Made by a program: the position numbers and the translations under genes. From Lentisphaerota bacterium (GTDB taxonomy: Bacteria; Verrucomicrobiota; Lentisphaeria; Victivallales; Victivallaceae): a stretch of DNA of 64,000 nt. Where the stretch lies: contig SUWB01000005.1 of assembly GCA_015061745.1 (NCBI GenBank), forward strand, positions 60,203-124,202. Direction: 5' to 3'. This document shows positions 17,918 to 25,477 of this stretch, one piece after another. A model generated the notes under the pieces. The model searched no databases. It had not been told where the DNA came from and saw only the letters and a list, made by a program, of their open reading frames with translations. Each line of letters opens with the position of its first letter. Positions within the stretch are counted from its first letter, which is position 1.

Positions 17918-19078
17918 ATGGAAAATCTGTACAAAAACATTGAAAAACATCTTCATTCAGTTTGTTTTCACCCCTCCCGTCACGTGGGTTCTCCCGGCGT
18001 GGCGGCAGCGGCAGACTACATTGAAAAAACTTTCCGCGAATACGGATACACCGATGTAAAGCAGGAACTTTTTGATACGACGGGCTGGCGTTTCGGTCAT
18101 ATGATCTTTGTTGATCTTGACAACGGCAGCATTCCCGTTCCCGGTGCTCTGGCCTGCTTTTTCTCCCGTTCCACCGATGTGGAAGGTGTCCCGGTCTGGC
18201 TTACTGAAGATGACCTTAAACGCCTTGATGCAATAGATGTAAAAGGTAAACTCTGTGTTGTGGAATTTTTCTCTGAAAGTGCCGATATCAGAGGCAGAAA
18301 CGGCATTGCCGAAGACCTTGACAAACTGGGGGCCGCCGGAGCCGTTTTTATCAGTGCTCCCTCTTACCATACAAACCGTGCTCCCAGTTCAAAGATCCAG
18401 CGTTCCCCCTATCTGAAGCAGCTGGGGACGGCAGTCGTAGCTGAAAAAGGAGCTTACTATCTGGCCAATCACAAAAATCACCGTTACCGGCTGATTATTG
18501 ATGCTGATACCTTTCCTCACAAATCCTCCAACGTGGTCGCCATCCGTCCTGGAACAGGGAACAAGCGGGCCATTTTCGGCTGTCACCACGATGCAGCCCC
18601 TTTTGGTCAGGCTGCAAGCGACAATGCTTCCGGCGTGGCCTGCGTCCTTGAAATGGCACGGCTGTTAAAAGATCAACTGCCTGAGTGGACCTTTGAATTC
18701 GCCTCCTTTGATGCGGAAGAATATTGTATCGGTCCCAATCCGGTAGGCAGTGACAGTTATGTTAAATCACATCCGGAACGCAAATGGGAATTCTTTATGA
18801 ATTTTGACAGTGTGGGTATGCATTTCGGTCAAGATGTCGTGCATATTGCTTTCCCTGAGAAACTGCCTGAATTTGATACGATTTACACAAAACTTCCCTT
18901 CAAAAACGGCGGTGACGACCGGAGTTTCCAGTGTATCGGAGTTCCGGTTCTCTGGTTCAATACTCACGCAGAATTCCAGGACTTCCATACGCCTCTGGAT
19001 ACCATTGAAACTCTTGATTTCAGCAAGATCACAAGATGCATCGAAGAAGCAGTCAGATTGACGAAAAAGTTTTGCTGA
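17918..19078 (+). CDS. M28 family zinc aminopeptidase
   Basis: 386 residues, no signal peptide, so cytoplasmic. The N-terminal HPSRHVGSPGVAAAADYIEK and the metal region GCHHDAAPFGQAASDNASG (His and Asp ligands), FASFDAEEYC (catalytic Glu pair), MNFDSVG (Asp) and DFHTPLDT (His) are the M28 pattern for two zinc ions. A PA-type insert lies in between (about residues 60-190). It probably removes N-terminal amino acids from peptides. A terminator follows about 40 bp after the stop. Confidence 0.9.
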   Translation: MENLYKNIEKHLHSVCFHPSRHVGSPGVAAAADYIEKTFREYGYTDVKQELFDTTGWRFGHMIFVDLDNGSIPVPGALACFFSRSTDVEGVPVWLTEDDLKRLDAIDVKGKLCVVEFFSESADIRGRNGIAEDLDKLGAAGAVFISAPSYHTNRAPSSKIQRSPYLKQLGTAVVAEKGAYYLANHKNHRYRLIIDADTFPHKSSNVVAIRPGTGNKRAIFGCHHDAAPFGQAASDNASGVACVLEMARLLKDQLPEWTFEFASFDAEEYCIGPNPVGSDSYVKSHPERKWEFFMNFDSVGMHFGQDVVHIAFPEKLPEFDTIYTKLPFKNGGDDRSFQCIGVPVLWFNTHAEFQDFHTPLDTIETLDFSKITRCIEEAVRLTKKFC

Positions 19079-19116
19079 ACAATATTTTATCTGACAATTA
19101 TTTAAGTGCAAATCCC

Positions 19117-19156
19117 CCCCCGCTTTTAATCACCGGATTAAGAGCGGGATTTTTTT
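19117..19156 (+). terminator. Intrinsic terminator after M28 peptidase
   Basis: The arm CCCGCTTTTAATC (19119-19131) pairs with GATTAAGAGCGGG (19136-19148) with one wobble and a 4-nt loop, and is followed by a run of seven T. Confidence 0.85.
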
Positions 19157-19395
19157 ATACTTTTTTAATCATAATACTAACATTTTAAGCAATTTGTTCA
19201 AAAAAAAAATGCTCATAAAAAACAACTTCAATATAACACTTTTTCGCACAAATTATGTAATATTTCAGCTCTTTTGATAAAGAAAATCAATCAGTGATTT
19301 CACCTGAAACCACACTGAAAACGGAAATCCGGGAAAGATAATTTTGACATCATTATGGATTTCTTAACAAATAATAAAAAAAAAAGAAATTCCGC

Positions 19396-19424
19396 TTGAC
19401 TTTTCTGAAAAACAGTGTTAAATT
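19396..19424 (+). promoter_or_regulatory. Promoter of lipoprotein-LexA-like pair
   Basis: TTGACT (19396-19401), 17 bp, TAAATT (19419-19424). The spacer contains CTG-AAAAA-CAG, a small inverted repeat that could be an operator for the LexA-like product of the second gene. Confidence 0.6.
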
Positions 19425-19452
19425 AATAAAGGTTTTATGAGGAGGACTTCCT

Positions 19453-20007
19453 ATGTTCAGATTTCTTATTTATTGCGGCACGCTCGTGCTTTTTATGATT
19501 CTTCCCGGCTGTTCCTCCGTAAAGGCTGAAAAAAATACGCCTGATTTTCCACAAAGTCAGATGAGTTCTCTTGATCCGATGCGCGCAGCGATGCTTCAAA
19601 AGCGTGCCGAAGCATTCACCCAGGCGATGGTCCGTTCCTTCAAATCCAATGATTTCAGCCATTGGAAAGCATTTCTTGAAAAAGAAAGCACCCCCGGCCG
19701 CCCCCTGATCGTTCAGGAAAAAAGTTTCAAAGAAATGAAACAGCGTTTTGAAAAAAACTGGGGAACTCTTGTCAACTGCCATTATCTCGGATCTCTGGAC
19801 CAGAGTATCATCCGGGATTATATATGGAAATGTACCTTTGAGACAATAAGCGACGGCAAAACGATCCGTTTGGAAGAACTTTTTGTCGTTCGCTGTACAG
19901 TGCTCAATGGTAAAGCTATTTTCACAAATTTCGGATTCCGCTTCTTCAATCGTCCCGGATTCCGGAATGCGGTGATAAAATTAAAAAAGGCCGAGGTAAC
20001 AAAATGA
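19453..20007 (+). CDS. Lipoprotein, unknown function
   Basis: 184 residues. A lipobox LPGC with Cys20 follows a short hydrophobic leader (MFRFLIYCGTLVLFMI), so the mature protein is lipid-anchored. The body (PMRAAMLQKRAEAFTQAMVR and a beta-rich second half ending TNFGFRFFNRPGF) resembles NTF2-like stress-type domains only in general shape; I cannot name a family. GAGGAGG precedes the ATG. Its stop overlaps the ATG of the LexA-like gene (ATGA), so regulator and lipoprotein are made together. Confidence 0.85.
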   Translation: MFRFLIYCGTLVLFMILPGCSSVKAEKNTPDFPQSQMSSLDPMRAAMLQKRAEAFTQAMVRSFKSNDFSHWKAFLEKESTPGRPLIVQEKSFKEMKQRFEKNWGTLVNCHYLGSLDQSIIRDYIWKCTFETISDGKTIRLEELFVVRCTVLNGKAIFTNFGFRFFNRPGFRNAVIKLKKAEVTK

Positions 20008-20639
20008 AAAGATTAACTGAAAAGCAACAGAAAATTCTGGATTACATCGCAGAATTCACCAGGGAACAGGAGATTGCTCCCACTGTGCACGAACTTGCCT
20101 CCCATTTCGGGATAAAAAGTTCCACAATGTTCATCCATCTCCGCACCCTGCAGCGCAAGAACTGTCTGGTACGTAATTCAAAAGCAAGAAGCATCAAGTT
20201 GCTTTCTCCTGATGGTAAACCTGAAAAAATTTCAAAACGCTGCAATAACGCAGTTGCCATACCTGTCATTGAAAATTTCAAACCTGAAATGATTGCAGAT
20301 CCCGCAGCTTACGGAAGTAAAAAAATCTTCATCTCCCGTGAAAACGGCCAATACAGCAGCGGTTCCCGTTTTTTTGCCGTTAAAGCTGATGATAAACTTG
20401 TGGAACTGGGTATCCTGCCCGGAGATTTACTGCTGGTGGCAGCCATTCCCGGCTGCGGCAAAGAGAACTCTCTTGTTATGGTTGAGATCAACAATAAAGC
20501 CTGGATCGGTCTTTTAAAAGAACTTCCTGACGGCACCAAAGTACTCAACTTTGCCAATAAAGACATTCCCCCTGTCAAGATCCCTGTCAATGGTCCCCAG
20601 ATCATTGGAACAGTCGTTGCAGTCCACCGTTATTTCTGA
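20004..20639 (+). CDS. LexA-like repressor without cleavage residues
   Basis: 211 residues. The N-terminal winged helix is clear LexA (EKQQKILDYIAEF, APTVHELASHFGIKS, HLRTLQRKNCLVR, residues 1-68). The C-terminal S24 domain aligns through FFAVKADDKLVELGILPGDLLLV, but the catalytic Ser is Lys131, the catalytic Lys position (VTVKRL in E. coli) is Gly169, and the Ala-Gly cleavage site after IPVI is absent. So the dimer domain is kept while self-cleavage should be lost. Such a protein would repress constitutively or answer to a different signal, as proposed for Synechocystis LexA. It overlaps the lipoprotein gene by 4 nt; a strong terminator follows. Confidence 0.9.
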   Translation: MKRLTEKQQKILDYIAEFTREQEIAPTVHELASHFGIKSSTMFIHLRTLQRKNCLVRNSKARSIKLLSPDGKPEKISKRCNNAVAIPVIENFKPEMIADPAAYGSKKIFISRENGQYSSGSRFFAVKADDKLVELGILPGDLLLVAAIPGCGKENSLVMVEINNKAWIGLLKELPDGTKVLNFANKDIPPVKIPVNGPQIIGTVVAVHRYF

Positions 20640-20688
20640 CAATTTTCCTTTTCCAGCCTTTCCCATAAAGGTTGAGAAAATATCATAC

Positions 20689-20724
20689 GCGGTATCCCTT
20701 TCTTCCGGGATACCGCTCTTTTTG
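20689..20724 (+). terminator. Intrinsic terminator after LexA-like gene
   Basis: GCGGTATCCC (20689-20698) and GGGATACCGC (20707-20716) form a perfect 10-bp stem with an 8-nt loop, followed by TCTTTTT. Confidence 0.88.
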
Positions 20725-20795
20725 TGCAGTTTCAGCGTAAAAAAAGGTACCGATACGCATCATACGCACCGGCACCCGGAAAAGCGTTTCATCTT

Positions 20796-23700
20796 TTACA
20801 TCTTGTATCCCTTAAAGGTCACTGTGAAGTTCACAGACTTGCCGGGTTCAATAAAGAAAGGAGTGTTTCCTTTGATACCGGGCTTGTTGCCGTAGTTGGA
20901 GCGGAAAACTTCAAGGGTATAGACCTTGTTTTTGCCATTGTGATCCCCCTTGGAGTTGTACCACAAATAAGCATACCGGATACTGGGATCAAGCTGCCAG
21001 GTAAACCCCACCTTTTTCACCGGATTGAAAGCTCCCAGTTCAGGCTTGTCAAGAAGCACCGACCGTTCTTCATAAAACAGAGGTTTATTCATATCGAATA
21101 CCGTGGCCTTGAGTTTCTTTGAAGTGGGAACCACCAGGGTATCAAGCTGCCGGTCAGCAGCGATCCGGGGCCGCAAACGGCCCCGCCAGTGGAACTGATA
21201 GTGGCTGGGATCGTCGGATTTGAACTCAGCCGGGAACACATTGGCGATGGTATAGTCGATTTTTACTTCAGGCTTGCCGGGAACAATGCTCATAATACGG
21301 GAGATACGAAACTTGCCGCCACGCATCAGCATAGAACATTCAAGGGCGATCCGCTTTCCTGAGACCTCCTTGATCGCAAGATCCCAGTCAACAGCACACT
21401 CAGGCAAAACCTCTTTGCCTGCATCTTCATAACCGCCCAAACCGGGGATCGTGGTATGGGTAAAAGTATGATAGAGCTTACCGGCACGCACCTTGAGGGG
21501 CAGAGTCTTGTCAAGAGCCCCCGCATCAAACATTTCAACGCCGCCGACCTTAAAGGAAACGATACGGCCGCCCAGTTCAAGAAGGGTGAATTCAACAAGT
21601 CCGTTGGAAATGCGGAATCCGAAATTGCCGTGAAGATTCACAGGAACGATCTTGAGTCTTGACTTGGCAGGAAGATTACATTTGGCAAACCCGTCTGCCA
21701 GGTTCAAATAATATCCGGTCCGTTCATAAAGGCCGTTGTCAAACATCCATTTTGCCTGTTCATTCATCGCATTGACCAATACATTGCCGGACTTTTTCAC
21801 CGCTTTGAGGCGGGCTTGGAAGATCTTGCGTGAAGCTTCATCCACCAGCTTGGCACATTTGCCACGGTCCGCTGCGGTGTAAGTCCCTTTAGCGGCTGCG
21901 GCGAGAAAATTTTTGACGGTACGGTTATCCACTTTGTACTTTGCCATTTCAGCAGAAAGAGCTTCCAGTTTCTTCAAATTGGCATCCTGCTTCAAGGTAA
22001 AGAAAAGCTGTGCAGTTTTGACACTTCCTTTGTAACTCACTTTGATATCGACAGTGTTGAGCCCGAGCTTGTTCAAAGGATAATTCACAACAAGTTTGCC
22101 CTTGGCAATGACTCCGGCCTTTTTGCCGTTCACTTCAACAATGGTCCCATTGGGAGCTTTCAGCGTAAGCACAGCGTCGGTCAACTCCGTGGAACTGAAG
22201 TTCAGCGGCATAGATTTGACCAGCAAGGGGAATCCTTTATCAAAGTTTTCAATAGCAGCACCGATACGGTCACGCACCTGATAGAGCAGAGCACTGTCGT
22301 TGGTAAATCCGAAAGGCAGCTCGGGCATCAGATCACGGATCTGAGAATACACATAGTTTCTTCCCTCGCCGGGGAAATATTTTTCGACCTTGCGTTCAAG
22401 CAAGTTCAAATAATCGCCGTCGTCCATAGATTCGCGGATTTGGGCCAACCGCAAAGAGGGAACCAGTTTTCCGCCGGGCTTGACTGCGGGAAAAATAGTA
22501 GTGGCTCCACCGTCAGCATGGGTTTTCTCCAATGCATTCCAGGGATTTACGTGAGGTCCGGGAGTCGCTGTTGTCTGCCATTTCAAACCGCCCTTGCCGC
22601 CGTTGGCATAAATCTGCCAGGCAAAGAGACGGTTTTTGATGTAGTTGTGATGATCCAGGGGCTGAGGCCAGTTGTAGTACCAGATTTCCTTGCCTTTTTC
22701 CCGTTCAAGGTCAACGTATCCGAAGCCGAAAGGTACACAGAAAACTGTAAAGTGAGGCAATTCAGGATCAACTTTGTGAGGCGTAAAAAAGCGGAATGCA
22801 GGAGCTTTGGCCCGGACACCGGCAAGAAACTTGTTCAGTTCCTTATAAACCTTGGGCGGGGGTTCATCGTAAATGTAGCTGTAATACTGAGCATCTTTGG
22901 GAAAGGTCTTGATCCAGTGCTCGTGGAATTGTCTGGCGTAGTCACCGGCAAGATCCCGGCCGGTCTGTGAAAACATTGAATGTCCGAACATTTTAGGCAC
23001 ACCGGATTTGGCAAACCAGCCGAAATTGTCCCCTTTCATCCCCAGAACAGCCAATGTAAAACTGCGCATTCCGTAGTCGTTGTACAAACGCATAATCTCT
23101 TTGTCAAACTCGCTCCAGTCTGTCACAGTAAGTTTGCCATCCTTGATCGTGTATTTAGGGGCCTTGGGGTAAACACAGGTATTGCCTGTAATACGGTGAT
23201 CTTTGAAAATCTGTGAAATATCTTCTGAGATCTCTTTGCTGGAACGGGGATCGGCATAACCTTTTTTGGTAGCGGCAATATTGCCGTAAAAGAAAGTACG
23301 GATCGTCGCCGTATCAGGAAGTTCAAAGTTTCTGACCGTCAGTCTGACGGGAACAGTTGCAACTGTTTTGGTTCCTGAAAGCAGTTGCACAGAACCTGTA
23401 TAGACACCGGGTTTTGTTCCTTTGGGGGCATTGATGCGGACAAAAAAGACAGTATTTTTATCAGCGGGAGCATCGGTGACCTTGTCGGGAACGACAGGAT
23501 CGGCAATTTCACCTTTCAAAGTGGGATTGTCAGGATTTTTCATCGTTATATAACGCACGATTCCGTAACTTTGCACTTTGGAAGGGATGACCCCGGCTTT
23601 GCCTTTCAAGTCAGAGATAGCAAGAGAAAGCTGCTTGAGAGGCGTTTTGGGAAACACCGCCAGCTGAAAGGGCTCCTGTTCATTGGCGGCGGCAGTAAGT

Positions 23701-24389
23701 TCCACAGTCTTTCCCTGAACAAGCCCCGCCGGAACGGAATTTGCATCCACACGGCGGTAGTTGGTCTGCTGCCACACAGTCACGCCGCCGGTTGAAGAAA
23801 GGAGCTTTGCATTTTTATCACTGGTGACACTTTTCTTTTCTTCCAGCTCAGTAACTTTGACATCATCAAGATAGATCTTGTAAGGTCCTTTGCCCAGCCA
23901 GATGGTCGTACTGAAGTAAACAGCTTCGGCGGGGGGATAGTAGGTAACTTTAAGCTGCTGCCACTTTCCCTGTTCAACGCTGCCGTTCGGGAAAAGATGA
24001 CGGTACTTTGGCCCGGGAAGGAAAAAGCTCACCCGGCCGGAAACCCGCAAATCCGGGCCGCCCTGAGCGATGAAATAGCGAAAACTGAATTCATATTTTT
24101 TACCTTTGACAACAGGAATACTGTAAAGGTTGATTTCGTGACACCCGTCCTTACCGGCTTCAACAAGCAAAGATTGTTTGCCGGCAAAGGCCTTTTCATT
24201 CTGGATCCTCTCTGTCACAAGTCCTTTGGGGATCTTGTATTGCCGTTTGCTATTGATATTGGCATAACGACGGCAATGTAAAGGTTTGAAAGATTTGCCT
24301 TCAAAGTCCCCTGCGGGATAAATTTCCCGGGCCTCAACGGCAGACGCTGCCACCAAAAGTGCAGCACACGCAACAATTAATTTTTTCAT
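20796..24389 (-). CDS. Secreted GH123/DUF4091-type glycosidase
   Basis: 1197 residues with signal peptide (MKKLIVACAALLVAASAVEA). Residues about 25-190 look like a carbohydrate-binding beta-sandwich; about 230-380 is the N-terminal sandwich of DUF4091 proteins (EQEPFQLAVFPKT); about 385-700 is a TIM-barrel with YSYIYDEPPP (Asp/Glu pair near 507-508, as in GH123 where catalysis is substrate-assisted) and the family end RLAQIRESMDDGDYLNLLER. The last 350 residues form additional beta domains resembling a lyase or mutarotase-like sandwich. Likely an exo-hexosaminidase or related enzyme acting outside the cell. It follows the interrupted pseudopilin gene by 30 bp. Confidence 0.85.
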   Translation of the reverse strand: MKKLIVACAALLVAASAVEAREIYPAGDFEGKSFKPLHCRRYANINSKRQYKIPKGLVTERIQNEKAFAGKQSLLVEAGKDGCHEINLYSIPVVKGKKYEFSFRYFIAQGGPDLRVSGRVSFFLPGPKYRHLFPNGSVEQGKWQQLKVTYYPPAEAVYFSTTIWLGKGPYKIYLDDVKVTELEEKKSVTSDKNAKLLSSTGGVTVWQQTNYRRVDANSVPAGLVQGKTVELTAAANEQEPFQLAVFPKTPLKQLSLAISDLKGKAGVIPSKVQSYGIVRYITMKNPDNPTLKGEIADPVVPDKVTDAPADKNTVFFVRINAPKGTKPGVYTGSVQLLSGTKTVATVPVRLTVRNFELPDTATIRTFFYGNIAATKKGYADPRSSKEISEDISQIFKDHRITGNTCVYPKAPKYTIKDGKLTVTDWSEFDKEIMRLYNDYGMRSFTLAVLGMKGDNFGWFAKSGVPKMFGHSMFSQTGRDLAGDYARQFHEHWIKTFPKDAQYYSYIYDEPPPKVYKELNKFLAGVRAKAPAFRFFTPHKVDPELPHFTVFCVPFGFGYVDLEREKGKEIWYYNWPQPLDHHNYIKNRLFAWQIYANGGKGGLKWQTTATPGPHVNPWNALEKTHADGGATTIFPAVKPGGKLVPSLRLAQIRESMDDGDYLNLLERKVEKYFPGEGRNYVYSQIRDLMPELPFGFTNDSALLYQVRDRIGAAIENFDKGFPLLVKSMPLNFSSTELTDAVLTLKAPNGTIVEVNGKKAGVIAKGKLVVNYPLNKLGLNTVDIKVSYKGSVKTAQLFFTLKQDANLKKLEALSAEMAKYKVDNRTVKNFLAAAAKGTYTAADRGKCAKLVDEASRKIFQARLKAVKKSGNVLVNAMNEQAKWMFDNGLYERTGYYLNLADGFAKCNLPAKSRLKIVPVNLHGNFGFRISNGLVEFTLLELGGRIVSFKVGGVEMFDAGALDKTLPLKVRAGKLYHTFTHTTIPGLGGYEDAGKEVLPECAVDWDLAIKEVSGKRIALECSMLMRGGKFRISRIMSIVPGKPEVKIDYTIANVFPAEFKSDDPSHYQFHWRGRLRPRIAADRQLDTLVVPTSKKLKATVFDMNKPLFYEERSVLLDKPELGAFNPVKKVGFTWQLDPSIRYAYLWYNSKGDHNGKNKVYTLEVFRSNYGNKPGIKGNTPFFIEPGKSVNFTVTFKGYKM

Positions 24390-25110
24390 ACAATTCTTTC
24401 CCTTAAATTGGTTGACTTATTATTTTTCTATGATCCAGAGAGGCAATATATATTTGGCGGGATAGGTTACAGAAAGCAGATAATCCTTTTTGACCACATC
24501 CACATGCCCGTCAAAATAAAGCCCATTCCAACTGCGTCCGCCCTGATGAGCGATACGCCATCCGATCATCGTTTCATATTTATGATTGACATAGTAAGGA
24601 TACTCTGTTTGAGCAGCATCCAGAAGGAAGAGACTGTTTCCGGGCTGAGGAATAAACGCGGACTTCATCCGTTTTTCCTTTTTGCCATTACGATATTTCA
24701 CTCTCTGACCGACGACGCCCTGATGAGGAGCAAAGTCGACCTTGGCATTGGCAGTAAAATTTGTTCCTGCCGGCGGCAGCGGCCGCCCCGGACAACTCAA
24801 AGGGGAATTGACAAGCATTTTTAAAAATTGATAATGGTTGTATGTGGAACTTGTTTTGAATTTCCACCCGGTATACGGGGTCAGCATTCTGTACCAGGCA
24901 CCGCCGTGGACAGGATCACCGTATCCGTCAAGTTTTCCCCCTTCGAGCCAGGAAAAGTTCACCCAATCCTGATAGTCGTTGCCGTAAAATCTGGAGTACA
25001 TCCCCAGCGTTTTGGCATTATTGGAACAGGCAATGGAGTGAGCCCTGTCCCGGGCCTGCTGCAAAGCAGGCAAAAGCATCGCAGCCAATATGGCAATAAT
25101 GGCAATAACA

Positions 25111-25328
25111 ACAAGAAGTTCTATCAAGGTGAAAGGAGCCGGGGAAGAAAGGGAACCCTTTTTAAAAAAAGGTTCTCCCGTCCTTCCCCGGGCCCATCCA
25201 TCCTTGCCAAAAACTTTTGGTGAATTGCCGTTTTTGCATTTGGCAGAATTGCAATGACAAATATTAAGGCAAGAGGCAATTTTTCGCAAAACATAAACAC
25301 ATATTTGACAAGTTTTGCTTACAAGAAG
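25111..25328 (-). repeat. Pseudopilin-inserted element, copy A
   Basis: This 210-bp interval (plus the 8-bp flank ACAAGAAG) inserts 70 codons between two copies of the pilin motif (FTLKELLV upstream, FTLIELLV downstream). It matches copy B at 35612-35853 over its whole length except a 23-bp gap and scattered changes. Near its pilin-proximal end it carries an imperfect inverted repeat (25141-25190, GGGGAAG.../...CTTCCCC). No protein needed for movement is encoded in it. Confidence 0.8.
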
Positions 25329-25336
25329 CTCTTTCA

Positions 25337-25404
25337 GGGTAAAAACGGAAGTTTTTACCCGCCTGCAGGCGGGTAAAAACGGAAGTTTTTACCCGCCTGC
25401 AGGC
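25337..25404. repeat. Two tandem copies of a 34-bp palindromic repeat
   Basis: Units 25337-25370 and 25371-25404 are identical. Each holds a 10-bp hairpin (GGGTAAAAAC and GTTTTTACCC around GGAA) and the palindrome GCCTGCAGGC. The unit length of 34 bp shifts the reading frame with each copy gained or lost. Confidence 0.9.
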
Positions 25405-25477
25405 GGAGCCTGTTGTCCCGATGTTTTTTCTCATAGCATCTTTCTCCTTTATTCTAAATTTGAGGGGCAATTTTTCT

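Larger units (their letters stand above)
19079..19452. other. 374-bp AT-rich intergenic region
   Basis: After the terminator the sequence is very AT-rich with poly-A tracts and no coding frame. It ends in the promoter of the lipoprotein-LexA pair. Three copies of CTGAAA (19304, 19315, 19405) and a spaced inverted repeat TCAGTG...CACTGA (19291-19318) may be operators. Confidence 0.5.
24420..25434 (-). pseudogene. Pseudopilin gene with inserted element and broken start
   Basis: The body from [16 protein letters not shown] (about 25130) to the stop at 24420 is an intact prepilin-type protein ([20 protein letters not shown] near the end). Upstream the frame continues through a repeated element and a second motif FTLKELLV, but the only good start, ATG 25434 with AAAGGAG, is one base out of frame. 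Two copies of a 34-bp repeat (25337-25404) cause this: with one copy the ATG would read straight into the pilin. Thus it is a pseudogene, a phase-variable gene, or begins at the weak TTG 25289. The residue before Phe is Pro, not the Gly normally needed by prepilin peptidase. It sits between a secreted unknown protein and the GH123-type enzyme. Confidence 0.7.

Noticed and set aside
20796..24389. Programmed frameshift or fusion in the 1197-residue protein
   Set aside because: Domain order is continuous and consistent with multidomain DUF4091 proteins; no sign of a break.
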